NCBI GenBank assembly: GCA_029865835.1 | Contig: JARXAL010000252.1 | Location: forward strand, 1-33,898 | Direction of reading: 5' to 3' | Origin: Verrucomicrobiaceae bacterium | GTDB lineage: Bacteria > Verrucomicrobiota > Verrucomicrobiia > Verrucomicrobiales > Verrucomicrobiaceae | DNA length: 33,898 nucleotides | In this document: positions 8,094-16,265 of the stretch, piece by piece | How positions within the stretch are numbered: position 1 is the first letter of the stretch | Layout of the letters: every line of letters starts with the position of its first letter | Made by a program: the position numbers and the translations under genes | The notes under the pieces: model-generated | Database searches by the model: none | Seen by the model: only the letters and a program-made list of their open reading frames with translations | What the model was told of the DNA's origin: nothing

Positions 8094-9482
8094 ATGCTTT
8101 TCTCAACACCGTTTTTTGTTTTCCTCTTTCTTCCCGTCTTCTTCGTCGGGTACTGGTTCCTGCCGGCGCGTGCGTGGGTGTTGCTTCTGGGAAGTCTCGT
8201 TTTCTACGGCTGGAGCGAGCCCGTTTTCCTCTGGGTCGTCGTCCTGTCCGCCTGGATCGACTGGCTGCTTGGGAAGCGCATCGTGGAAGGTCAGCCAAAC
8301 CGGAAACCTTGGCTCATGGCAGGCCTGGTGGCCAATCTCGGCCTTCTGTTCTATGCCAAATACACCGTCTTCGCGTTCGAAAATCTCAATGGCTTGCTCA
8401 ATGCCTTCGACTGGCAATCCTTGGCCGTCCCGAAGATCGCTCTGCCTCTCGGCGTATCGTTCATCGTCTTCGAAAAAATCACCTACCTGGTCGATGTCTA
8501 CCGCGGAACCGCCAAGCCCTCGGAGTCCTTTTTGAGCTACCTCAACTACGTCTTCCTTTTCCCAAAGTTACTCGCAGGTCCCATCGTCAAGTATCACGAC
8601 ATCGCAGCCCAGCTGAACCAACCCACCCACCGCTACGAGGATGTGCGGGACGGCGTGATCCGGTTTCTGACAGGTCTGGGAAAAAAGGTGTTGCTGGCCG
8701 ACCTGTTGGCTCCGGTGGCTGACAAGGCTTTTGACTTGCCTGCCACCACACTCGATCCGGCCACCGCCTGGTTGGGCCTCGTTTGCTTCACTCTGCAGAT
8801 CTACTTCGATTTCTCCGGTTACTCAGACATGGCCATCGGAATGGGCAGGATCCTCGGCTTTCGTCTCGCCGAAAACTTCCGCGACCCCTATCTCGCAACC
8901 AGTGTCACCGACTTCTGGAAGCGCTGGCACATTTCTCTGTCCACCTGGATCCGGGACTATCTCTACTTCCCTCTTTGCGGCAAACGACCCTCTCCAGCCC
9001 GCTCCTACGCCAGTCTCTCCGCTTGTTTTGTACTCTGCGGCCTCTGGCATGGCGCGGCTTGGCATTTTGTCATCTTCGGGTGTTACCACGGCCTCATCCT
9101 GGTGTGGGATCGTGCCTTCGGATTGGAGCTTCAAAAAAGACTGCCTCGTTTCGTGAACATGAGTTTGACGCTGTTCCTGGTGATGATGAGTTTCATCATC
9201 TTCCGCTGTGCCTCCGTGGGCCAAGCTCTCCAGTATTGGGCGGCCCTCGCCGGCTCCCAGGCCGTCGCGGGCAATGCCGTCTTTCTCGAGCATGACACCA
9301 TGACCGCCCTCTGTGCCAGTCTCGCTCTGGTCTTCGCTCCCTTGGCCCGCAGCCATCCCGGTGAGAAACCCCTGTCACCCCACCGTGCGCCCGCTTTACT
9401 CTGGGCCTGCGTCTTGTTGCTGTTGTGCGCCGGAAAAATGAGCGTCAGTACCTTCCATCCATTCCTCTATTTCCAGTTCTGA
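8094..9482 (+). CDS. MBOAT-family membrane O-acyltransferase (AlgI/DltB-like)
   Basis: This 462-residue multi-pass membrane protein passes an acyl group from a cytoplasmic donor across the membrane to an envelope acceptor. Family marks are the N-terminal LFSTPFFVFLFLP, YFDFSGYSDMAIGMGRILGF near 237-256, FWKRWHISLSTWIRDYLY near 274-291 (His279) and LCGLWHGAAWHF near 314-325 (His319, the catalytic histidine of the family). AlgI and PatA relatives acetylate polysaccharides, while DltB takes D-alanine from a carrier protein. The start ATG at 8094 is followed at once by the usual N-terminus. It leads a close-packed four-gene unit: 6 bp to the KAS III gene, then ACP and SGNH genes. That makes an ACP-bound acyl donor plausible. 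Confidence 0.93.
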   Translation: MLFSTPFFVFLFLPVFFVGYWFLPARAWVLLLGSLVFYGWSEPVFLWVVVLSAWIDWLLGKRIVEGQPNRKPWLMAGLVANLGLLFYAKYTVFAFENLNGLLNAFDWQSLAVPKIALPLGVSFIVFEKITYLVDVYRGTAKPSESFLSYLNYVFLFPKLLAGPIVKYHDIAAQLNQPTHRYEDVRDGVIRFLTGLGKKVLLADLLAPVADKAFDLPATTLDPATAWLGLVCFTLQIYFDFSGYSDMAIGMGRILGFRLAENFRDPYLATSVTDFWKRWHISLSTWIRDYLYFPLCGKRPSPARSYASLSACFVLCGLWHGAAWHFVIFGCYHGLILVWDRAFGLELQKRLPRFVNMSLTLFLVMMSFIIFRCASVGQALQYWAALAGSQAVAGNAVFLEHDTMTALCASLALVFAPLARSHPGEKPLSPHRAPALLWACVLLLLCAGKMSVSTFHPFLYFQF

Positions 9483-9488
9483 AGTCCC

Positions 9489-10481
9489 ATGCTGTCTGCC
9501 CGCATCAAATCCATAGCCAGTCATCTTCCGTCGCGGCAGATGACCAATGACGATCTTGCACGCTTGCACCCAGATTGGGACATGCCCAAAATCGAGAGCA
9601 AAATCGGCATTCGTAGCCGCTCGATCGCCTCCCCTGCCGAAACCGCCTCTGACCTCGCCTTCGAGGCCTGCCAAAAGCTGTTCGCCAACCCCGAGTGTGA
9701 TCGCTCCTCCGTCGACTACCTGCTCTTCTGCACCCAAAGCCCCGACTATTTCCTCCCCACCTCAGCCTGCATTCTTCAACACCGCTTGGGACTGCGAAAA
9801 GACTTGGGCGCCATGGACTTCAATCTCGGCTGCTCAGGCTACGTCTATGGGCTCAGCATCGCCAAGGGCCTCATCGAGACCGGCCAGGCAAGCCATGTCG
9901 TGCTCCTCACTGCTGACACTTACTCCAAATTCATTCAGGCCGACGACCGCAGTCTCGTGACCCTTTTTGGCGATGGTGGAACGGCGACTTGGATTGAAGC
10001 CGTCGAAAGCGAGAGTTCCCTGATGGGCCCCTTCGTTTTCGGAACCAATGGCGAGGGCGGGCCCAATCTGATGGTGAAACACGGCGGCATGAGACATCCT
10101 CTCTCTCATCCACTTTCGGGACCCGTCCCCTGTCCGATGCACATGGACGGCCCCGAGATCCTAAACTTCGCCATCCGTGTCGTCCCCGATTGCATGCAAC
10201 GCCTTCTCGACAAAGCAGGCGTGAATCAGGAAGAAGTGGATTGGTTTGTTTTTCACCAGGCCAATCTCTACCTGCTTGAGCACCTGCGCAAGCGTCTGGG
10301 AATCCCGCCGGAAAAGTTCCTCATTCATATGGCTGACACCGGTAACACCGTCTCCTCAACGATCCCATTGGTCCTGGAAGAAGCGTCCCGGCGTCACTCG
10401 TTCAAGACGGGGGATCGGATCTTGCTCCTGGGCTTCGGCGTGGGATACTCCTGGGCAGGAACGTTGCTCACCTGGCAGTGA
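9489..10481 (+). CDS. Ketoacyl-ACP synthase III-like enzyme (FabH/CerJ type)
   Basis: The 330-residue protein is a thiolase-fold condensing enzyme. The complete KAS III triad can be seen: Cys115 in NLGCSGYVYGL, His256 in FHQAN and Asn286 in DTGNTVSS. The C-terminus shows the family's LLGFGVGYSWAGTLL. FabH condenses acyl-CoA with malonyl-ACP, and CerJ-like relatives instead transfer an acyl group to a hydroxyl; both are possible here. It lies 6 bp after the MBOAT gene and 39 bp before a dedicated ACP, and there are no other fatty-acid genes nearby. It is therefore probably specialised for making or moving the acyl group used by this cassette, rather than the housekeeping FabH. Confidence 0.92.
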   Translation: MLSARIKSIASHLPSRQMTNDDLARLHPDWDMPKIESKIGIRSRSIASPAETASDLAFEACQKLFANPECDRSSVDYLLFCTQSPDYFLPTSACILQHRLGLRKDLGAMDFNLGCSGYVYGLSIAKGLIETGQASHVVLLTADTYSKFIQADDRSLVTLFGDGGTATWIEAVESESSLMGPFVFGTNGEGGPNLMVKHGGMRHPLSHPLSGPVPCPMHMDGPEILNFAIRVVPDCMQRLLDKAGVNQEEVDWFVFHQANLYLLEHLRKRLGIPPEKFLIHMADTGNTVSSTIPLVLEEASRRHSFKTGDRILLLGFGVGYSWAGTLLTWQ

Positions 10482-10520
10482 TAAGAACCCCACACTCGCC
10501 TTCACCACCTTTCTGATTAC

Positions 10521-10760
10521 ATGGCCATGACCCCAAACGAACTGTTGCAAGCGTTGGAAAAAATTCTGCAAATCCCGCCGGGCAGCGCACACACCGATGC
10601 CGTCCTGGCTGATCAGCCGGCTTGGGATTCAATGGGCGTCATGGAATTCATCATCTGGGTTGACGATCACTTCGGCATTTCCCTTCCCGCGCATCAAATC
10701 GGAGAGTGCCGAACCATTGGCGACCTCATGGCGCTTTGCGGCAGCCATGTCACCAATTGA
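10521..10760 (+). CDS. Acyl carrier protein
   Basis: The 79-residue acidic helical protein has the carrier-protein motif AWDSMGVMEF, which places the 4'-phosphopantetheine attachment site at Ser37. Asp36 before and Met38 after it are usual. Length and helix pattern fit ACP or DltC-like carriers. A second ATG at 10527 could also serve as the start. It lies between the KAS III and SGNH genes and is much more likely to hold the cassette's own acyl intermediate than to be the main fatty-acid ACP, which normally sits among fab genes. A phosphopantetheinyl transferase gene is not present in the window. Confidence 0.92.
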   Translation: MAMTPNELLQALEKILQIPPGSAHTDAVLADQPAWDSMGVMEFIIWVDDHFGISLPAHQIGECRTIGDLMALCGSHVTN

Positions 10761-10782
10761 ATCATCGACAAGGCCTTCAAGC

Positions 10783-12498
10783 ATGCGCCCAATCACAAAC
10801 CCAGTCGGGCAGGCCGTAGAGAAATGGCTTTTTGGCGGCCTTCTCGCCCTGTTCTTGACGCCGCTCACGCTGTCGTTGATCCACCGCTCCTGGCCCGGGA
10901 TTCTGCCGAACTCGCCCTGGCTTCGCAACGAGTCCTTGGAGGGCGTGGTGGTGAAACCTCCTCACGTCACCCTCTCATGGTCGACGCTGCGGACCGGCCA
11001 ATATCAGGCAAGCTTGGCCCATCAGTTCAACAGCAACTTCGCCGCGCGCGAACTGCTGATCCGGCTCACCTGCGAGAGTTGGTATCGGTTGTTCAGGCAA
11101 AGTCCACTGACCTCAGGAATTGTCCTCGGAAAAGAGGACTGCCTCTTCACTGACTACCACCTAGCCAAATACTGTCTCCTGAGAACTTCCACCGCGCAAT
11201 TGGAACCCATGGTGACCAAGCTGCGCAGTCTTCAAGAGGCCTGCGATAAAGTCGGCACACCGTTCACGGTCCTGATCACCCCAAGTAAGGCGTCGATACA
11301 ACCTGAAAACATACCTTCACCCTGGCTCCAGCGCTACGATCCGCGTCCCAGAGCCTACGATCAATTCGTGCCTCTTCTGACAAAGCACGGCGTGCGGTTT
11401 GTCGATGGTCGTGCCCTGACCCTTGAAATCAAGGCACATGAGCCTGCACCCGTCTTCCCCAAGGGCGGCATCCATTGGGGATCCCCGTCCGCCTTCGCCA
11501 CGGCTCAGGCACTCATCACCGCCTTACAGTCCCGTGACAAACCGCTCAAACCTCTCGAACACGAAACGCTTTCACTCTCGAATAGTCCCAAGGGCGACGA
11601 CGCTGATCTCGTCCGCTTGATGAACCTGGCACGACCCTGGCGTTATCCCGTTGCCAATCTCCAAGTGAAGCCGGCCGAAAAATTGCCGGGGAACCCCGGC
11701 TTCAACGCCACCTTCATTGGTGGAAGTTTCACAACTGCCGTGGCCGAGCAATTAAGCGCTTCGGGGCAGTTCTCCGAAGTCGATGCCTTCTTCTATTACA
11801 AGCAAGACAAGAGGTGTTTCGTAAAAGGCCAACTCCATTCGCTTAAGAGCCCTGTTCCTCAAGTCGATTTTGATCGGGAGATCTTCGCCTCCGACTTTCT
11901 AATCATGGAAATCAACGAGTCGTTCCTGGACTTCACTGACCAGCGTTACACGAATACTTTCATCGATGACGCATTGAATCATCTCGAGTCATGGAATGGC
12001 AACCGGTTGCCGTTCTTGCGGGAAGGTGAGCAACACATGGCCTACCAGCCAGGCCATAAAATCTCCTTTCGGGCCGATGACCACCCCTTTGGACACGCCC
12101 GCGACTGCTTGTCAGGTTTTGCAGACTGCGAAACTGGAGCGACATGGACGCAAGGACCAATCGCGACCCTCCGGCTATCCCTCCCCCCTCCCAAACATGA
12201 CTTGCGCCTTGATGCCACTGTGGGTGCCTTCATCCATCTTCCGCAACTGCCCGCACAAATCATCCAAGTTCACGCCAACGACCAATGGGTCGGCGAATGG
12301 AAGTTCACAGATCCTGGCGAAACCCGTCGGCAGGCCATCATTCCCAAAGAGTTCGTCGACCCGAATGGCAAACTCACCCTGCGTTTCGACATCGCTAATC
12401 CCACCTCCCCGGCAAGCCTTGGCATCGGCGATGATCATCGAAAACTCGGCATCTGGTTCTCCAAATTGAAATTGAGTGACTACCACCAAGGACGATGA
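10783..12498 (+). CDS. AlgX/AlgJ-type SGNH acyltransferase-like protein with C-terminal beta-sandwich
   Basis: The 571-residue protein has one N-terminal membrane helix (about residues 16-34) and an envelope-facing body. Residues about 115-320 match the AlgJ/AlgX SGNH-like family: LGKEDCLF near 115-122, TPSKASI near 166-172, KGGIHWG at 227-233 (His231 of the catalytic pair) and FIGGSF at 311-316 (Ser315, the likely nucleophile). The acidic residue usually two before the His is Gly here. Residues about 443-566 form a separate beta-rich domain (LSGFADCETGATW ... LGIWFSKLKL) that resembles one in the converging fusion gene. Family members take an acyl group passed out by an MBOAT protein and place it on a polysaccharide. 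An ATG at 10747 overlapping the ACP gene is an alternative start. Confidence 0.8.
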   Translation: MRPITNPVGQAVEKWLFGGLLALFLTPLTLSLIHRSWPGILPNSPWLRNESLEGVVVKPPHVTLSWSTLRTGQYQASLAHQFNSNFAARELLIRLTCESWYRLFRQSPLTSGIVLGKEDCLFTDYHLAKYCLLRTSTAQLEPMVTKLRSLQEACDKVGTPFTVLITPSKASIQPENIPSPWLQRYDPRPRAYDQFVPLLTKHGVRFVDGRALTLEIKAHEPAPVFPKGGIHWGSPSAFATAQALITALQSRDKPLKPLEHETLSLSNSPKGDDADLVRLMNLARPWRYPVANLQVKPAEKLPGNPGFNATFIGGSFTTAVAEQLSASGQFSEVDAFFYYKQDKRCFVKGQLHSLKSPVPQVDFDREIFASDFLIMEINESFLDFTDQRYTNTFIDDALNHLESWNGNRLPFLREGEQHMAYQPGHKISFRADDHPFGHARDCLSGFADCETGATWTQGPIATLRLSLPPPKHDLRLDATVGAFIHLPQLPAQIIQVHANDQWVGEWKFTDPGETRRQAIIPKEFVDPNGKLTLRFDIANPTSPASLGIGDDHRKLGIWFSKLKLSDYHQGR

Positions 12499-14897
12499 AA
12501 AACCTGGCAGATGAACTCACCCTCTCTTTGCCTGTCCCCCAGTCTGAGTTTCGTCTTCGATGAGAGGATTTGGACGCTTATGCCGGTGAAAAAGACCGTG
12601 TGAAACCGCGTGTAATCATACAGATAGTCATAACAGGCCGTGGCGTGACTCATCGAGCCTCCCCGCTTGAGCAATGACCGCAAAAACAAAAAGGTCTCTA
12701 TCGGCTTGGTGAAATGCTCGATGACATTATTCGAGTAGATCCCGTCAAATCGGCGCTCCTTGAGCCCCTTCTTGGTGAGCATGTTGGGATGACTGCCTTT
12801 ATAAAACGGATCATAAGCGTGCACCTCATAACCCTCTTCGTTCAACATCGAGGCGGACTTGGACCAACCACCCGATCCGTAGTTGAGATAGACTCCCCCC
12901 TTCCGGGGTGACAAGGCATGAAAGGCGCGGATTTCATTGTGCGTGGAGTCAGCTTCTGAATAGGTGGCGTAAAGATCCTTGTAGTCCTGTGCCAGCACGG
13001 CCGGGTGGAGTTCAATGACCTTGCGGGGCCCAAAAACACAACCGCACTCCGGGCATTCGTAACGTTCCAGCCGACCGCCTCCAAAGACGCACTCCGCCTC
13101 CCTGATCGTAAACGTCTCCACACGTGCCGAATACCCACAGACAAGGCACGTTGGCTTGTAGCTTTTCAGGATGCATTGATCAAGACGGTTCACCGCTTCC
13201 CAACGCCCTCGTATCCGACGCAAAATCCCCTCACGATCCGCTTCGGTGCCGCGAACACTCGATGAGCCGCCAACTCCCTTTTGCTCAGCGACGAATCTCA
13301 TCCTGCACAGCCCGAGCCCAAGGCTCCGCTGCCCCTCCTCAAGGCAGGTCGGATGTGGCACCAGGATCTCGATCGTCGAACACGGCTTTTTGAACTCCAT
13401 GCTGAGCGTTTGTGTCTCCGGTTCCCAGGGGGGCGACCCAAATGAGAGGACTCCCACAGCATCACCACACTTCACCGAAATAGGACAATTGAGGTTCGCT
13501 CCGTAGGCACCTCCAACAACCTCGATGCTTACCCGCCCATGAAGCGGCGTTTCAAGGCTGAGCTTGACGCTCGAACCGTCACTCCACCTTCCCCAGGAGT
13601 CCGGCTCCGAAAGCCCCTCGAAATGGCAAAGAAAAAGGGGCAGTTCCTCCTGGCTGAAATCTATACCCTCCTGGGGGTCGCCTTCACTGGCTGCCGGTCC
13701 GGCTATTTCACGTCTCCGCACAGGCTCACGTCGCGGACCCGTTTCAATAAAGGTCGCCTTCCGCGTCAATCGCAAGCGCCTCCCAATTTCCCGCCATAAC
13801 CTCGAGAAACCGCCATCTCCCCTCCCCTGGCTACCCAGACCGCTCCGCTTGATTTCCAGCCTCCACTGGGGCTTGCAAAACTCATCTGAGAAGCAACGAG
13901 GAATGTCTCTTTGATCGTCAACGATTCGGGCCCTCACTTCCCCAGTGTCTTCAATCAAAGCCCTCAAAAGAACCAGCGCCTCCGAACTGTCCTTCACTGC
14001 GCCAGCGACCATTCGTCCGGCCAGTCTTGACAGGAGACAATCGTCATGAAAAACAACCGGGGTGCCAGTGATCATCGCCTCGATCGGAGAGTAGTGCAGG
14101 TGCCTCCTCTCCCTGGACGGATAATAGAGCGCGGCACTTGTTTGATAGAGCTCAATCAACTCATCATCGGTGACAAAACCCCGAACATCGGGATCAGTCG
14201 TTGGCACATCCTGCGCACCCACGATGACATGCGGTAGATGCCCGAACTCCGATTTGAACAAGCCGTAAAGCCTCGCATAATAGGGATTGGTCACGAGGTT
14301 GGGACAGACGAAAAGAATCTTCCCCGATCCCCCACGCCAAGTTCCTTCGCGCCGCCAATACGAAGAGGGAAGTCCGATCGGAAGAAACAATCCTCGTCTG
14401 ACCAGAATCCGAGGCTCGTACTCCTTCAGTTGATCATACCCTGCGGCAAACCAAAACCGATCCCCTGCCGCTTTGATTCGCTCCAAAACCTCGATCCCGT
14501 GCAAATGGGCGAGAACGGCACCATAACTTTTCCCATTCTCCAGGCCAAATGCCCGGAACAAGACCCGTCCCTCAAAATGGCGCAAAGCTTCTAATGTCTG
14601 CAGTCCGAAAGGGATGATGAAGACTGCGCCAAAGTATTGATTGATAAAACGGACGACTTCCGGGCTCCAAAGGCGGTCATAAAAGTCAACCTCATTAAGG
14701 AGCTTCAACACCTCGTCAGGAAGGCTCAGCGTTGAATCCCATTGATGGCTCACAGAAGCACTCCTGAACGCCGCATCCTGGGGTGTCACCTTGGGCACAA
14801 AGACCTCAAACCCCATTTCAACAAGAAGCGGAACCTCGTACTGCATGAGTGTCTTGTGATTCAAAAGCCACAAGATCCGGCGGTGTCTCTTAAACAT
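12480..14897 (-). CDS. Multidomain glycosyltransferase / beta-sandwich / zinc-ribbon / SAM methyltransferase
   Basis: This 805-residue protein looks like a fusion of two sugar-modifying enzymes. Residues 1-340 form a GT-B type glycosyltransferase: the second half has GKILFVCPN near 192-200, the DDELIELYQTSAALYYPS stretch near 244-261 and SPIEAMITGTPVVF near 270-283, the nucleotide-sugar region. Residues about 424-537 are a beta-rich domain (FEGLSEPDSWGRWSDG). Two Cys pairs, CLVC at 584-587 and CPECGC at 615-620, suggest a zinc ribbon. Residues about 650-805 resemble a class I methyltransferase: VYLNYGSGGW near 669-678 as the SAM-binding loop, then SNNVIEHF. It probably adds a sugar and methylates a glycan in the cytoplasm. 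Its stop lies inside the 3' end of the SGNH gene (19-bp overlap). It is last in the minus-strand run. Confidence 0.75.
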   Translation of the reverse strand: MFKRHRRILWLLNHKTLMQYEVPLLVEMGFEVFVPKVTPQDAAFRSASVSHQWDSTLSLPDEVLKLLNEVDFYDRLWSPEVVRFINQYFGAVFIIPFGLQTLEALRHFEGRVLFRAFGLENGKSYGAVLAHLHGIEVLERIKAAGDRFWFAAGYDQLKEYEPRILVRRGLFLPIGLPSSYWRREGTWRGGSGKILFVCPNLVTNPYYARLYGLFKSEFGHLPHVIVGAQDVPTTDPDVRGFVTDDELIELYQTSAALYYPSRERRHLHYSPIEAMITGTPVVFHDDCLLSRLAGRMVAGAVKDSSEALVLLRALIEDTGEVRARIVDDQRDIPRCFSDEFCKPQWRLEIKRSGLGSQGRGDGGFSRLWREIGRRLRLTRKATFIETGPRREPVRRREIAGPAASEGDPQEGIDFSQEELPLFLCHFEGLSEPDSWGRWSDGSSVKLSLETPLHGRVSIEVVGGAYGANLNCPISVKCGDAVGVLSFGSPPWEPETQTLSMEFKKPCSTIEILVPHPTCLEEGQRSLGLGLCRMRFVAEQKGVGGSSSVRGTEADREGILRRIRGRWEAVNRLDQCILKSYKPTCLVCGYSARVETFTIREAECVFGGGRLERYECPECGCVFGPRKVIELHPAVLAQDYKDLYATYSEADSTHNEIRAFHALSPRKGGVYLNYGSGGWSKSASMLNEEGYEVHAYDPFYKGSHPNMLTKKGLKERRFDGIYSNNVIEHFTKPIETFLFLRSLLKRGGSMSHATACYDYLYDYTRFHTVFFTGISVQILSSKTKLRLGDRQREGEFICQVFHRPWW

Positions 14898-14939
14898 CTT
14901 CAGAGATAGACTGACAGGAAACAGATTGCCACATGGCGG

Positions 14940-16265
14940 TCAGTGCTCCACATGGATTTTGGGTTTGATGCCGAATAGTGATTCACAGACTACCTCAATC
15001 CGCTCATTCAACGGTGCATGGCCCTCCCGCCCACCCAGGGCCGCCACCTTCGCCTTCAATTGTCCTCGCGACAGCGCAACCGCTTTCAAATGAAGGAGAC
15101 CCCGGCAAAGGTCCATGATCTGCTCCGCATATCGTTCCGCCGAACAATGCGCTCTGACCCAGCCAGGGCCAAGTCGGGACTTCTCGAGGGCCTTCGGATA
15201 GTCGCCACAGATGCCCTCCAGATGCCTGACAATATCAGCGACCTCATTTGCTGGATCGACTTTCCAAACCATGTCATCCGGCAACTGCCGATAAAATCCC
15301 GCATTCGTAACAAGCATAGGTCGCCCGTATTGCAGTCCCTCCAACACACTGCCGCTACCCCCCTCCAATGTTGGATATCGAAGGCAGCAGATCACATCCG
15401 ATGCATTCAAGCACGCGTTCATCTCCGCGTCGGTGACTCTTCCAAGGATTCGCAACCCGCGAAACCTCAGTTCGGTGGCGAGGGCTTCCAAAGCAACCCG
15501 CTGGTCATCCGTGATGGGTCCTGCAAGGGTGTAGGTCGCTCGATCCATGAGCTTTGGCAATGCCGCGATGGCCCTCATAACCGAAGCCGCCCGTTTGTTT
15601 TCATTCATGTGCCCAATCGTGCACAACACCACTTGGCTTCCTTCAAGTCGTTCACGCGGCAACCTTTGCTGCGGAGTGGCAAAGGCTGGCAACATCAGCA
15701 CCCGACACTTGCTTCGGCACGATTCAGGAAGGGCTTCAACACAATGATCCGAATGAACCACGACTGCGCTCGCTTTGGACGCGATCTCATGCATGAAAGG
15801 CCAATGCTCCGCAGCCGAGGTGACCCAGTCAAAATGGTCCAGACTCGGAGCACTCGTGGCGCTGGGATCCGGGCCGTACATCCTAATCGCCTCGTCGCAT
15901 AGCTTTTGCACAGCAGAACGCCCGCCAGTCAAATGGGCTTTGCCCAGAAAGTAATTCAGCATCGTCGCATCATGTAAAACCGCGATGCATGGGTTGGCCT
16001 GCAGGAACGCGAGCGCCTTCGCATGAAAAGGCCAATGATCGCCAAAATGAACGACTGTAGCATCAAAATCCCCCGGCGCCCGCAATTGGAAGGGCAAGCG
16101 CGCAAGAAACGGCTCCGTCAATGGCTTGGAGTGCACCCGTGTCAGATCCTCGGTTCGCACCACACTCACCTCCGCACCCAGTTGTTTCAAACAGCGCACT
16201 ACCGTGGCACTCACCCGCGCGATGGCCGAATCGACGTTCCAAGGTGTGGCCCAGAGAATCTTCAT
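14940..16265 (-). CDS. Glycosyltransferase, GT4-like (GT-B fold)
   Basis: The 441-residue cytoplasmic protein starts with MKILWATPWN, a typical GT-B first strand. The C-terminal domain carries VVLCTIGHMNENKR near 212-224, TYTLAGP near 244-250, GLRILGRVTDAEM and PTLEGGSGSVLEGLQYGRP near 298-316, where Glu301 and Glu309 form the E-x7-E motif that binds the nucleotide sugar. Such enzymes are retaining and transfer a sugar from an NDP-sugar to a growing glycan. Its start overlaps the stop of the preceding glycosyltransferase gene by 4 bp, so the two are coupled; 42 bp separate it from the fusion gene downstream. It is longer than its neighbours and diverges from them, so it probably uses another acceptor. 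Confidence 0.87.
   Translation of the reverse strand: MKILWATPWNVDSAIARVSATVVRCLKQLGAEVSVVRTEDLTRVHSKPLTEPFLARLPFQLRAPGDFDATVVHFGDHWPFHAKALAFLQANPCIAVLHDATMLNYFLGKAHLTGGRSAVQKLCDEAIRMYGPDPSATSAPSLDHFDWVTSAAEHWPFMHEIASKASAVVVHSDHCVEALPESCRSKCRVLMLPAFATPQQRLPRERLEGSQVVLCTIGHMNENKRAASVMRAIAALPKLMDRATYTLAGPITDDQRVALEALATELRFRGLRILGRVTDAEMNACLNASDVICCLRYPTLEGGSGSVLEGLQYGRPMLVTNAGFYRQLPDDMVWKVDPANEVADIVRHLEGICGDYPKALEKSRLGPGWVRAHCSAERYAEQIMDLCRGLLHLKAVALSRGQLKAKVAALGGREGHAPLNERIEVVCESLFGIKPKIHVEH

Noticed and set aside
10597-10782. Upstream extension of the SGNH gene in frame
   Set aside because: It overlaps the acyl carrier protein gene in another frame and shows no family similarity; the true start is 10783 or at most 10747.
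8094-12498. Calling the cassette alginate acetylation or D-alanylation (Dlt)
   Set aside because: No alginate synthesis genes are present, and the DltA adenylating enzyme is missing while a KAS III enzyme and an ACP are present.
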